In this document: in pieces, positions 23,201 to 32,253 of the stretch
How positions within the stretch are numbered: position 1 is the first letter of the stretch
How the letters are laid out: each line of letters begins with the position of its first letter
Source: Liolophura sinensis
Lineage: Eukaryota; Mollusca; Polyplacophora; Chitonida; Chitonidae
Length of the DNA: 64,000 bases
Direction: 5' to 3'
Assembly (NCBI RefSeq): GCF_032854445.1
Contig: NC_088295.1
Coordinates: 41,095,385-41,159,384, forward strand
Notes under the pieces: generated by a model
The model's database searches: none
The model's input: the letters and a program-made list of their open reading frames with translations, nothing else
What the model was told of the DNA's origin: nothing
Position numbers and translations under genes: made by a program

Positions 23201-25839
23201 TACGAAAGTTACAACAGCTCTTTCTGTACTATTCTTCTCGCATAAAATCTGTAGTAAATCAGCATTCAGTCAAGCATGCTGCTCCCAGTCTCTGGCATCA
23301 TCTGTCTTGTTTGTGTGTTGTTTCTCTCAGTGTGAGGCCATCCCCGAGTCCCTCAAGAACATGCTGTTAGTGATGGATACTGCAGGGATTTTCCAGACTG
23401 TGGATGGGGTGGAGTCCAAACTGTGGAAATTAACCTGGGACAGGATAGACACATTCCTGCCAAACCTGAAGGGGGAGCTGTTCAAACCCAGGATGACAGG
23501 TGAGGGCTAGGAAGACTCCCAGGTTCAGCTGGGAATACAGTGAATCAAGAACATACTTTGAACAGTCATAATCAGTTTTGTATCCGTTGTTGCACACATA
23601 GGTTACAAATGTTGGGACATAAGGTGGTTTATGATAGATGTAAAATGATAAAGGTGCACAGTGATGGAACGTGTTTCATGGTAAGAGTTGTTAATTATCA
23701 TTCTTCAATCTGTTTGCATGTTTGCAAGTTTGTTTATTCAGGGATATTCTGAAGGTATTATTCTTTGTAGACTGATAAAACTACAGTTTTTATGAAGCCC
23801 TGAAATTGACCATTACAACCAATGTAGATTTGTCTCCAAGATCAACTTCAAAAGGTGCATAATTTGCACTGAAAGTGACTCTTTCATATGCGAAAAGATT
23901 GAGAAATTAGAGTAGACCACGCCCTAAACCCTTTGTTACACTTTAAATGTAGTGAAATTTGCAGGCGGCTGATATTCATATACTTAAAGGTTCATACTTG
24001 ATCTGAAGGGTTTTAGAGTTTGATTCCCCCAATAGATCCATCCGCCCCTTACTGACATGAATTGGTCAGGTTTTGGCTTTAGTCCACTTTCATAGTTGAG
24101 AATCACTGAAAGGAAACTATTAACCAATGGGTTTTATTTCAAGACTTTTTAAAAGGATTTTGTTGGAATGAATGAATGAATATGGATTAATGCCAGTGTG
24201 GCAGGTTTGCAGTCATATAATGGTGGTGTGTTGTGCTGGAACTTAACTTAAACTTTTGTAAGTATTTGTTCTAGTGAATACTTCTGAAAATTAATTTGTA
24301 ATCCTCCTTTTGAAGTTAGAGACATTTTTCGAAGTTCAGGTTATCATTTCGTATGTCGTCATTCTCCATGATTAGGCAAAAACACAGTTTTGGACCATTC
24401 CTGAAACTCACGACAATCAATAGAGAGCACCTTCTAGGTTGTAAATGCACGTGCGGAAGTTTCAAATTTTGTTTGATGACAAAGTATTGCCTGTTAGGAA
24501 TGATATGGCGATGGCTATAATGACACTTGATAAATATTGCCCATCACTATGTTACCATGTGTATAGGTTGAACTCGGTTGAACCATATGTTTTGTGGATT
24601 CACAGAGGACTTGATAACCTCAATTATCAGGTACTGTAGGGTTTGCATCAACACTTTTTTCAGATACACGCAAAACAGCAGCGGTGTCAGAAGTGGGACA
24701 GTCTGCTGTTACACCTGAGGGTGCCCAGCCAGCAGCCACTTCCACTTCACCATCAGCCTCCCCTACCCCTGACATTCAGACTGTCAATGGCTCCACGGGT
24801 AAGTTAGTCTGAGGATTGGTTTTTCAAGAGCATCCTTTTGAGAGTAAATAATTTGTCAAATCTTTCCTTTTTTAGATTATTTATCCATTTTGATCAAATA
24901 AAGAAGAACTTGAAATAAGTGCCTTTTTTGTGGTCTTATAGGTATCTGCAGAAGTGGTATGTAAAATTTGAAAATAGCAACCAACATTCCGATTACTCTG
25001 ACAAGCATTTTTACAAATATGCGAGACAAATTCGGAAGCATAAATTTGTTTATTCTTCAGATTGATTCCTGTATTGTTCAACATGTGTATATTGACATCA
25101 GATTCTCTGTAATGAACTTTTTTGCATTTATAGCTCCAGACAGCCAAGAGGCCGTGAGACCCGGCAGCCCATTAGAAGTGGAGAGCCCACCTACATCAGC
25201 ATACATTCTGCACCCTCCACTCCCCTCAGTGGGCTCAAGAACAACCACCTCTCCCATCCCCTCGGGCTGCACACCCTCTCAGACCGTTCCCATTCTTCTT
25301 AACCCAGACATAATGCAGAGCACAGCCATTCCATTCATCTCACCACAGGTAAGCCAAAGGTCTTTCTTGACAAGTAATGTAACTCCAAACAATGAAAGCT
25401 GCATTTTGATCTAATATTTTTCAGTATTTTGCCTGTAAATTATAGATGAATGCAAAACTTAAGCTCAAGTACTTAAACATTTATACCTTAACATGGATTC
25501 TGATACACACAAACCATGTGAAATCAGGAATTTTCTAGTTTATGGTTATTGAAACACCTGCATTGATGGGACATCCCCATCCAATTATTGTGCCTTACAG
25601 GTACGGTGTATGCAAAACTTAAGCTTAGGACATGCAATACTGTCCTTAACATTACTGTATCTGTTAAATATTCAACACTCTGGGTGACAGAAACTAAAAA
25701 TGATGTATACATTTGCCTTCTAAGGTGAGGTACAATAAGAACTAAAGTTTCATAACTTTAACATTAAAAACTAAGTTTATTTTTTTGTATGTTGCAGAGC
25801 ACTCCAGAACGACCAACGAATATGGTGAATGACAACTAA
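1240..25839 (+). CDS. GBF1: GBF1, large Arf guanine nucleotide exchange factor (5'-partial)
   Basis: GBF1 exchanges GDP for GTP on Arf1 at the cis-Golgi and ERGIC and drives COPI recruitment. I placed 31 exons by homology and GT-AG sites: 1240-1414, 2375-2595, 4580-4678, 5098-5292, 5894-6071, 6818-6943, 7388-7515, 7831-8033, 8463-8586, 9538-9663, 9811-9893, 11021-11084, 11561-11733, 12206-12305, 12468-12644, 13037-13100, 13577-13769, 14142-14263, 14946-15100, 16723-16960, 17435-17609, 18039-18265, 19291-19463, 19721-19862, 20650-20780, 21807-21908, 22674-22787, 23331-23499, 24664-24798, 25134-25348, 25798-25839. About 1522 residues are present; the N-terminal ~330 (DCB region) lie left of the window. 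Known GBF1 is about 1860 residues, so the total fits. Reading is continuous only if one base is added near 13060, one removed at 15077-15079 and probably one added at 17609/17610 (see findings). All other junction phases agree. Confidence 0.95.
2152..2281. mobile_element. Foldback (MITE-like) hairpin element
   Basis: Long inverted arms of about 50-60 bp surround a 10-nt loop (2212-2221). The best-paired 38-nt core is 2174-2211 against 2222-2259, with six differences, three of them G-U compatible in RNA. It is in the first GBF1 intron of the window. Confidence 0.75.
2739..2880. mobile_element. Possible Tigger/pogo-like terminal fragment
   Basis: The sequence CAGTGTAGCCTCATTATAGC and repeated CACTATAACGAA-type words resemble ends of pogo/Tigger elements. 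No partner end was found. Confidence 0.3.
4884..5035 (+). mobile_element. tRNA-derived SINE family 1, internally deleted
   Basis: A head with tRNA-like A and B boxes (B-box-like GTGAGTTCAAGTCC) joins directly to the tail AAATATTCTTGAGTAGGGTG. The middle of the consensus is missing. Confidence 0.85.
5571..5812 (+). mobile_element. SINE family 1, 5'-truncated
   Basis: Starts within the tRNA-like head and ends in the family tail plus poly(A). A short direct repeat TCAAAAAGA flanks it. Confidence 0.88.
5894..7515 (+). CDS. GBF1: GBF1 exons 5-7: end of HUS and HUS-Sec7 linker
   Basis: Exon 5894-6071 begins [20 protein letters not shown], closely matching vertebrate GBF1, and finishes the HUS region. 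Exons 6818-6943 and 7388-7515 encode a poorly conserved basic linker ending in a lysine-rich run (KHKKK) that directly precedes Sec7, as in vertebrates. The linker is shorter than in vertebrate GBF1. Phases run 1, 1, 0 and join cleanly. Confidence 0.9.
7831..11084 (+). CDS. GBF1: GBF1 exons 8-12: Sec7 catalytic domain
   Basis: These five exons encode the Sec7 domain, which inserts a glutamate finger into the Arf nucleotide site. The motif FRLPGEAPV is in exon 8463-8586, with the catalytic glutamate codon at 8536-8538. The second Sec7 motif ([14 protein letters not shown]) is in 9538-9663, and the domain closes with LVRENYLWK at 11084. The GBF1-type spelling of both motifs separates this protein from BIG and cytohesin families. 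Nothing suggests loss of activity. Confidence 0.96.
8437..8459. repeat. (TTTA)n run at the acceptor of a Sec7 exon
   Basis: A short TTTA tandem run forms the pyrimidine-rich stretch directly before the acceptor of exon 8463-8586. Confidence 0.85.
8715..8950 (+). mobile_element. Old diverged SINE-like repeat
   Basis: A tRNA-like head (TGGTTAAAGCGTTGCTCTTG) and a tail resembling ATATAAGTGAATAATTCTTCAGCAC point to a decayed SINE. Confidence 0.5.
9086..9440 (+). mobile_element. tRNA-derived SINE family 2, full length
   Basis: The head GGCCCGGATAGTACAGTTGG is tRNA-like. The body has a conserved core (CAGTACAATGG, TTGCCTTCGGTAAGCATTG, GCAGCACTA), and the tail is GAGCACGATGTTAAAACCCA plus CACTCACTC. 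A perfect target duplication TCTTCTTGATGA flanks it, so the insertion is fairly young. Confidence 0.9.
9935..10282 (+). mobile_element. Old SINE-like repeat family 3
   Basis: Shares words (GAAGA-ACACTTGTCTTCCACCA) with the repeat at 49255-49575 and ends in AAATATTCTTGAGTATGGCA. Confidence 0.45.
10375..10630 (+). mobile_element. SINE family 1, full length
   Basis: Complete head (TTGGTGGCTCAGTTGGTTAG), body and tail with (AAAT)n. Imperfect target duplication ACTC-CATTGG on both sides. Confidence 0.9.
11561..13769 (+). CDS. GBF1: GBF1 exons 13-17: HDS1 region, with one frame break
   Basis: These exons encode the HDS1 domain (homology downstream of Sec7), which binds lipid droplets and Golgi membranes in mammals. 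Recognisable segments are [17 protein letters not shown]-like residues, [20 protein letters not shown] and [16 protein letters not shown]. Exon 13037-13100 reads VEDFVDPT and then hits TAA in the given sequence. Adding one G after position 60 of 13,0xx (at 13060/13061) restores T-G-R-I-S and a phase-2 exit that joins exon 13577-13769 (N-E-S-G-V-L-S-S-F). The lesion is discussed in findings. Confidence 0.9.
14142..16960 (+). CDS. GBF1: GBF1 exons 18-20: HDS2 region, with one frame break
   Basis: Exon 14142-14263 carries an acidic [12 protein letters not shown] segment. Exon 14946-15100 carries [16 protein letters not shown], and 16723-16960 carries [11 protein letters not shown] and [10 protein letters not shown], all strongly GBF1-like. 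The end of exon 14946-15100 drifts out of frame. Dropping one G from the GGG at 15077-15079 gives R-R-E-E-I-A-S-E and phase 0, which joins exon 16723 (V-L-T-S-L) exactly. The 1.6-kb intron after it contains a DNA transposon. Confidence 0.9.
14560..14903 (+). mobile_element. Old SINE-like repeat family 3
   Basis: Has the word ATTCAGTCCCAT shared with 49255-49575 and ends in AATATTCTTTCAGAGTATGA followed by AAATAAATAAAT. Decayed. Confidence 0.4.
15190..16315. mobile_element. Non-autonomous DNA transposon with terminal inverted repeats
   Basis: A 14-bp perfect terminal inverted repeat ACAGTCAAACCTGT opens at 15190-15203, and its reverse complement closes at 16302-16315. Subterminal copies of TGGCCG / ACAGG-type words occur near the right end (16190-16300). 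No transposase frame is present. It sits in the GBF1 intron between exons 14946-15100 and 16723-16960. I cannot name the superfamily and see no clear target duplication. Confidence 0.75.
17435..19463 (+). CDS. GBF1: GBF1 exons 21-23: inter-domain region with basic/serine-rich segment
   Basis: Exon 17435-17609 has the conserved G-A-Q-S-D-S-E and R-G-Y-T-S-D-S-E motifs. Exon 18039-18265 has [14 protein letters not shown] and FVRDAAH-like segments. Exon 19291-19463 is low complexity, lysine/arginine then serine and acidic, matching the position of the disordered basic linker in vertebrate GBF1. The donor of exon 17435-17609 is uncertain. The nearest GT (17605) gives the wrong phase, while a donor after 17609 needs one extra G. 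Confidence 0.85.
18776..18953. mobile_element. Foldback (MITE-like) element with CACAAAGCCCTTTG arms
   Basis: The left arm (18779-18820) starts TCACAAAGCCCTTTG and contains AAGTCAAAATTTAAAA. The right arm (18913-18952) is its inverted copy. The spacer is about 90 bp, in a GBF1 intron. Confidence 0.7.
19721..23499 (+). CDS. GBF1: GBF1 exons 24-28: HDS3 region
   Basis: These are highly conserved exons. They contain [29 protein letters not shown] and [11 protein letters not shown], then [14 protein letters not shown] across the junction 20780/21807, [14 protein letters not shown] and [14 protein letters not shown]. All junction phases agree (0, 1, 0, 0, 0, 1). The introns before exons 21807-21908 and 22674-22787 end in tandem repeats that contain the splice acceptor itself. 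Confidence 0.95.
20041..20215. repeat. Dispersed repeat, copy 1
   Basis: Shares GAGCTTAAGA, TGACCATATGATTTTAAGA, AAACAACT-type words and GCATTNTTATTTAG in the same order with 28674-28835. In a GBF1 intron. Confidence 0.55.
20992..21806. repeat. 45-bp minisatellite including the 3' splice site of GBF1 exon 26
   Basis: Nine near-identical 45-bp units (about 21377-21790, core TGACTGAATATGTGTCTGTC) are preceded by about nine decayed units (20992-21376). The final unit runs into the real acceptor CTGTGGCAG|GTGTTG at 21806/21807. Old units carry CTGTCACAGGTGTTG (about 21009) and CTGCCACAGGTG (about 21351). Clean units alternate GTCAC and GTCGC, a 90-bp higher-order period. Because 45 is divisible by three, both strands are open, which is not evidence of coding. 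Confidence 0.95.
22303..22447 (+). mobile_element. SINE family 1, 5' half only
   Basis: tRNA-like head and half the body before the 24-bp splice-site array. It ends abruptly after CAGCAACCTGCAGATG. Confidence 0.75.
22553..22673. repeat. 24-bp tandem repeat including the 3' splice site of GBF1 exon 27
   Basis: Five copies of a 24-bp unit (TTCACTTGGTTATCTGACAG core) end with the true acceptor TTATCATACAG at 22673. Each unit ends in a potential acceptor CTGACAG. Confidence 0.92.
22938..23072 (+). mobile_element. SINE family 1, 3' half
   Basis: Body and tail without the head, in the intron after exon 22674-22787. It overlaps in consensus with the 22303-22447 piece, so the two are separate insertions. 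Confidence 0.75.
24664..25839 (+). CDS. GBF1: GBF1 exons 29-31: proline/serine-rich C-terminal tail and stop
   Basis: The tail is rich in Pro, Ser and Thr, as in vertebrate GBF1, and keeps a short P-I-L-L-N-P-D-I-M segment like the vertebrate P-I-I-L-N-P-A-L. The last exon is only 42 nt and encodes [13 protein letters not shown] followed by TAA at 25837-25839. The tail is presumably disordered. Confidence 0.9.
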
Positions 25840-26579
25840 TGAAGGACATCTTAATACATGCACTAAATTAATCCAACCAGGACTATTGTTACACGCGTCC
25901 TGAAACAGATCACCAGTTAGAGTACAGAGCCTTGAAATGGTTTAGGATTGTTATTAATATGTGGGTTGACGTGCCCATTGTTATGTATAATTTTTATGTT
26001 GTTTGTATAGTGTGTTAAAATTATTTTCCTAAAAAAATCAAGAACCATACATCAATAACTCAGTAATATCAAGTGGCTATTATACTGATAGGTTTTAAAA
26101 CAGTGTTGGCCTGCATTCATGATTTCTGGTGTCATTCTGTATTTACAAGGGTATAGAGAGTAAGTCTGTTCTCATGTGTGCTGAAATTGAGTGCTCTTGT
26201 GTTTATTGTTCTTCAACCTGTCCAAGGGGCACAAAAGCTGAGTACTTCATTATTTATACAGGATATAATATTACAATGCTTTGAAGAAATTGACTAGAAC
26301 AATTTATTCATCACTTTACATAATGCCTTTATTGGCATCTGTCAGTTTAGAAAATGTCGCGCTGTTGGGGTTTAGTTCCTCATCTAGAATACGTGCACTC
26401 TTGGTTTAATGATGTTTGTCATGGATCGTGTGCCAGTTGTTCAAAAGTGTATTAAGTCAAGCCCTGATTAAATTTTCATACTGGTCATTGCCTGATACAA
26501 AAATACAAATGGTAATTTTAGGGTCAAGTCTGAAGTAAATACCAGGCTTAATGGTTAATGAACTTTGGAACAAACTACC

Positions 26580-26730
26580 TTGGGCCCACTTCGACAAATT
26601 TTTCATATATCAGTTTTTTGTAACTTTTCTTGTAAATAACATTGCCTTATCTCGCTTTTACCCAAATGCCGTTTTCAAAAAATGTTAAGAAAAAATTTGA
26701 TTGATGAAATTTTGGGAAAGTGGGTCCTGT
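26580..26730. mobile_element. Foldback element in the GBF1 3'UTR
   Basis: The left arm GGGCCCACTTCGACAAAT (about 26582) is matched by inverted ATTTTGGGAAAGTGGGTCC near 26710-26728. Pairing is imperfect. Confidence 0.5.
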
Positions 26731-28673
26731 TTTTGAATGTGTCAGTGTGAAGAGGCCAGTGCATGCATTTCAAAAGAGTTGCAGGTAGGTTGTCCTAGTT
26801 ATTTGCATGAGGTAGGTGCAAGTGTGCAGTCGGTGTTGCTAGTGCTATGTTTACTAAGAGCAGTGCCTCTCCGATATGTTATTTTACTTTGTCAATTCAG
26901 GTACATTCCTTTGTGCATCTACATGTATGATGATATATTGATCAGCTGTACACTGAAGGTTGGTTTTTATTAACAGTTTATTCTTCTATAAAATGACCTG
27001 TGTATCTTGACATGCCATTAAAGGGCCTGTTTTGTGAAGCTGTTTTCTTTCGCACATAGCATAACTTCCATGATAACACATAGCGAAGACACACGTCTCT
27101 TTGGTTGACAGGGATGGGGCTCCAGCAGGCTACTAAGAAGCTTTAATACATGTATCTTCAGCTTGCACATGATGCAATGCCCATGGCAACAAATTTTAAA
27201 AAGGCGAAAAAATGTAATAAGCCAAATTAAAATAAGCAGTGGTGGTGATAATCTTTAATACTTGTCCTAGTGTACTTTAGATGTACTTAGTCGCTTATAA
27301 CTTAAGAGTGATATCCTCCACTCTTCCCCACCACCCCCACCTGCATGCCCACTCAGTGAAATCTAGATTCCTGCTTCCTGATAATCAGTTTCCGCATACT
27401 CTTTAGTCAGTTACTAGAGATTTATGGCAAACAGTCTGTCAGCGCAAATCCAATTGAATTGTTGCCATTATTTCAGGTTAGGCCAAGTATTACCTTTCAC
27501 AAAACATCACCTTTGTCGGAACAATTGTTACTGTTCAAAACTGGTAATAAAGTTCCAGAACTTTATTAAGTGGGTCACATCATAATTTTGTGAAACTTTA
27601 GAATAATTTTAACACTATACATACACTGTACTATATATATAGGTAGTAGATATTTACTTAAAGTAAAGTTTGAGCTATTGTAGGTAAATATGCATAATTT
27701 CATTTGATTAGCGAATATGGATTTTTTGGACAGAAATCTACAATTACAATAATCTCTTTGAAGAACTGAACACTAGCATGAATTTGTAGAAACTGAATTT
27801 CTATGATGTATTGGTATGACACTGGTATAACTTCCAATGATCCTGGCTAGATACCTTGTTATGTTGGAGCATTTAGTATATGTAAGTCTGTTCTACATAT
27901 TCCTATTGGTGTTGTACATGTCCATCAGTTGGATAAAAATTTAGTTCTTCAAAAGTGAAAATTACTTACAGAAATTACAAAATATTTTGAAAGAAAAAAA
28001 AAGAGATTTATCTTTCATATTATATATTTCCCTGCAGCAAAGTTGGTGAAATGGAATATTGTAGAGTTTCTTGCATAAATGTTATAACATTCTCTGTTGT
28101 ATTCTAGCTTTATTGAGTCCATTGTATTTTCTGTGAAGGAAAGGTAGAGTCAAGGAAAGTTCTAGGCCTTTGGTTAAATGTTCTCACAATAAAGAAATGT
28201 GATGGATTAAGATTGGTTAGTGTCCGTCATGTAAGTAACCACAAAATAGTTTAGTGAATGAATTATATTAGAGTATCTCTTGATGTCATTGTATTCTAAG
28301 GTCTATAATCTTTAGATATTTAACTGCTGTATGTTTACCAGAGTGTAGCTTATTGGTTGTTCTCTGTGCATGTGTGTCTTTTCTGTGTTACAACTGTAAA
28401 GTTCTTTGGCCCTTTTTGTGAAGCATTCCTCGCAAAAGGTTTCCAGGACTCAGTTTCCAGGACATAACTTCTGATGAACTTACATGTACGGCTTTATATA
28501 ACTAAATCTCCAGCAGCCATTATCATTTAACTTATTATTAATACGTTGTTATCTAATAGTAAAACATTTTAAATATTCAAAGATCAAGAAACTTGGGCAC
28601 AAAGCTCTAGCCCTTCTTAAGTTAAAGAAACTACAGTATATCATTGCACATTGGTTAAGGTAACCCTATAAAG

Positions 28674-28835
28674 CTCGTCGTACACGAGAGCTTAAGATTT
28701 GATGCAACTCAACTGGTCGTACTGAATTGGTCCCAGTCACTCATGGCCATATGATTTTAAGATTTACCGGTATACAGATAAGGATTACATAACAACTTGG
28801 GTTGATTTGCATTCTTATTTAGTACACAAGAGAGC
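28674..28835. repeat. Dispersed repeat, copy 2
   Basis: Same order of shared words as 20041-20215, within the GBF1 3'UTR. Type unknown. Confidence 0.55.
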
Positions 28836-29326
28836 GCTGGGGACCTGTCGCGGTAAGTTGGGTCTTCAGCTTCCGTGTATGCTGAACTTGGGATTTACGG
28901 AAGTTAGGGCCCAGGATTTAAGAAATTAAGTGATTGACTTATGTATGATGCATGCTAATTAAAATATTTGAATCATAAAACTTTACTGCAGTCTCCACAT
29001 TTTTTGTTGGCCGTATGCAAGAAAGGCAGGGCATTGGAGTTGCTCATGTGAGTGTGTTTGCATATTTGAGCCAGGATTGGTGTAATTCATATTGAGGTTT
29101 CATACCTATAAGTGATAGTCATGTCTCCAGTGGAGAATGTACCATGTATTTATTCACTGTGTTGGTTGTTGAAAAAGTTGTTTGTACATACATTTTGAGT
29201 GTAATTAGTTGATAAACTGTGTATATACCCTGTTTGGTTGTTGTCTACAACACACTGTGCATCGTACCACAATCTGTCTACATTTATAGATTATTTAATA
29301 CCCGTGTATATTTCTGTCTATTGTCA

Positions 29327-29332
29327 AATAAA
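29327..29332 (+). terminator. GBF1: Candidate poly(A) signal of GBF1
   Basis: This is an AATAAA hexamer about 3.5 kb after the stop, the last clear one before SINE and intergenic sequence. An alternative AATAAA is at 28188-28193. Confidence 0.45.
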
Positions 29333-29640
29333 CTATGGTGAAATCAAAACGGCATTCTGGTTCACATTTGTTTCATGACTGTGTTAATTTAAGTTTTATT
29401 GCCATAATGATATTATAGTTTAATGGTGTTAAGAAATATATATATGTCTTTAAACTACCCTATTTTTTCTAATTATTGGAACACCTGGTCTACTCTTTTT
29501 ATCTCATGGTTAGTCCATCTAATAAACAACGTACTCATATCTTTACATTTCCAAAAAGCTGAAGAAATATAATATTCTGCATTCACTACTACTAATATCT
29601 GTCCCAAAAATGGGAAGAATTAGGGTACTGAAGAGTTTCT

Positions 29641-29903
29641 GTAGGGCCTCCATGGCCTAGTTATTAGTATGCTAGTGCATCTAATGACTCTAGAGCCTGT
29701 CACCAATCTGGTTGCTCTGAGTTCAGCTCAGGCTGGCTTCCTCTCCAGTAGTGTGTGGGAATTTCTGCCAGCTGTCTGTGGATGGCTGTAGTTTTCCTAA
29801 GGTTCTTATTGGTACCCTCAAACCATAATGCTGACCACCGTCATGTAAGTGACATACTCTACTGTGCGGCACAAACCATCAATGAAATAAATAAATCAAG
29901 ACT
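29641..29903 (+). mobile_element. SINE family 1, full length but diverged
   Basis: Head GGGCCTCCATGGCCTAGTTA, body and (AAAT)n tail are recognisable. It lies just after the likely end of GBF1. Confidence 0.8.
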
Positions 29904-30979
29904 TTCTGCTCTTCTTATGTTTTTTTTTTCTGTATTTTATTTACTACATCCATATTTTTAAGTCGCATAAGAAATTTGACGAAGTATTGCATGAAAGATT
30001 ATGAGATACAAGATAAAGATATAGGCCTGATATGCCGTAGTCCGTCCATTAATTGTTTTAATTCATAAACTTCTTATGACCAATATTTGAACTAATGAGA
30101 TTTGGTTGTGTGTTCTTAGCCAGGACACGCTAGATTATTTCTTATGAATTTTACACGCAGATATGACACTCGCCTATTTACATTTAAATATGGCAAGTAT
30201 ACATGTACAATTGGTACTGTACTAGGAATTTTGTTAGCTGGTATTGGTAATAAAGTTATTCCAGAACAGATTTCATGTGGGCCTCCTCCAATTTTTACAG
30301 TGTAAGAACTTCATAGCCAAAGATATAGCACATTTGTCTCTTGCCTTTGTCATAGTATGAATATGGGACGTGGTTTAACCAAATTTACAGCTGCCATCCA
30401 TTAATGGTACACATACTGAGTTCATGATCTTGAATTTGAAGAAATTTTCCTGACACCATTACTAGGGTGTTTTTATTCCACAGCGAAGTTCTTGTGTGAC
30501 GAGGCCAGCCTGATATCCAGGTATTTAATGTATTGTCACAACTATATTTCTACCTACATGTACACTGTCTGAAGATATTTGTGAGCAACTATACATGCAG
30601 GTCTGCTCCACTGAAATCCATCTGGTTGAGGTGACATACCAGTAGGCCTACATGAAGGTATACACAACGAATATTTATTTGTTTATCTCAATATTGTTAA
30701 ACACGTTACTTAAGATTTTGTTTACCAAGGCAGCCCAGGTACATAGGTAGTGAAAACTGGGGAACCAAGAAAATCCAATACTGGTATCCAATTATTATAC
30801 ATTACTGATGAACTTTCCCACGTGGTGCATGCTGGTATGTGTATGCACACCATATTGGTCAAAGACAAATCATGAAATGGTCTTCAATGAACATTAGAGT
30901 GTGCAAACATGCAGCTAAAAGTGCAGACCAGATTAGATATCTTGACACAGTGTATCAGTACTGTAAATACTAAATTAGT

Positions 30980-31205
30980 CTGTCTGCCCCAATCATTAAT
31001 GCTGGTAGATCCAGGGTTCAATCGAGTCATACCTAAGACGTTAACATAGGAAACTGGATACTACCAGTACATTGTCAGGCTACTGGTTGGCGCAGTGTCA
31101 GTATAATGTGAATGGGGCTTCAGGTCTGGTGTCCTCGGTATGGCATTCTAGTGAGGCAGCACTACAAATCATTAGGTTTGGCCTGTTTCATGCAAAAGTA
31201 GGCCT
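30980..31205 (+). mobile_element. SINE family 2 related, diverged
   Basis: Core words CAGTATAATGTGAATGGGG, GGTGTCCTCGGTATGGCATT and GTGAGGCAGCACTA match, in opposite orientation, the copy at 62281-62550. Confidence 0.7.
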
Positions 31206-31329
31206 ACAAGGAGAATAGGACAAAAGCAGCGTTATTAAGCCATAATCATCCATTCATTCCATTTTCCAAAGCTGAAGACATTGTAGGCCACTAGCGATAC
31301 AAAAACTCATCTGTACCAGTTGACAGTAT

Positions 31330-31481
31330 TAAAACACCTTGAAGGCCTACAGTTAAGCACGTTAGAGTGTGCGTCTGCTAAATGTGGAACTCTTCAGCGC
31401 AGGAGATATGAATGTAGCGATTTCGCCAGTGCCGTGCGAAAGTATGATTCTGTGAGGAAAGGAGCAACATCATTATCTTGG
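31330..31481 (+). other. HDAC6: Probable noncoding first exon / promoter-proximal region of HDAC6
   Basis: The first coding exon of HDAC6 starts after a splice acceptor, so an upstream noncoding exon is required. The best donor nearby is TTGG|GTGAGT at 31481/31482, preceded by a somewhat CpG-richer stretch (31370-31480). The left boundary is a guess. Confidence 0.35.
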
Positions 31482-32253
31482 GTGAGTTTCTCATAAGTTC
31501 TGGTTGACACTTGATGAAAGGCTCAGGGTGATGCCACTGGCTGAAAAATCAGTGGTGTGTATTCATTTTCTTGCAGGTTTACGTACACTATCGAATGTAT
31601 ATTGTAGCCTATCCTTCCGATCATGGACGATCATGTCGCATTGTCGCTGCGATGAACTGTTTAAGCGGCTTACGACTCACTGGTGTTAGGAAGAGGAAGT
31701 ATTTACCGCTATTTCATAGCGAAATTAGAACTAGAAATTAGAAATTAGAAGTTTCTAGAATAACACCTTCACAGAAAATATACACAATATAACAATGCAG
31801 AAAGTCGTTTCTGCCCAAGACATGCAAGATGCTGCAATGATTAAATCTCACAGTCCGGTTTCCCAATCTCTGTAAGTGTTACTAAGGTATCCTGATGCGA
31901 CATTTGTCGGACTCAGAGGCTGAGCAAAATGGTATTAGACTCTTATCTTTACACAGCACAACAACAAACAAAATCACATGAATATATAGAACATACTAAG
32001 AGGATACACTAAGTAATTCCTTTTAAATTGTATCGGCTGTCTTGTAAGACAATGGCATGGACTACGCCCATCTGCAGTTGTGATCTCCAACTTGCAGGCT
32101 GTCTTCCAGGAGGGTTCACTTTGTTCTTGATTTTATTATAGTAGAGAAGCAACAGACATTTCTGCAGCAGCTGCATTTTGTGCTTTAAAGAATCTTTGAA
32201 GCATGATGATGTTGTTTTTTTTTTCTTTTTGATTTGTCACTTTCTGGGTTTAG

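Larger units (their letters stand above)
25840..29350 (+). other. GBF1: GBF1 3'UTR
   Basis: Long AT-rich sequence without introns or coding potential follows the GBF1 stop. A canonical AATAAA at 29327-29332 is a plausible final polyadenylation signal, and another at 28188-28193 could give a shorter message. UGUANAUA-type Pumilio-like sites occur at 26631-26638, 29183-29190 and 29220-29227. The region also contains a foldback element (26580-26730) and a dispersed repeat (28674-28835). UTR extent is inferred, since there are no transcript data. Confidence 0.55.
29351..32253. other. GBF1-HDAC6 intergenic region and HDAC6 5' end
   Basis: AT-rich spacer with one full-length diverged SINE (about 29641-29903), one partial SINE of a second family (about 30980-31205) and presumably the HDAC6 promoter. 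No coding exon is apparent. The likely noncoding first exon of HDAC6 ends at 31481. Confidence 0.5.

Noticed and set aside
1240-25839. GBF1 as a pseudogene because of frame breaks
   Set aside because: Splice sites, catalytic residues and all other phases are intact and the lesions are single-G changes in one patch.
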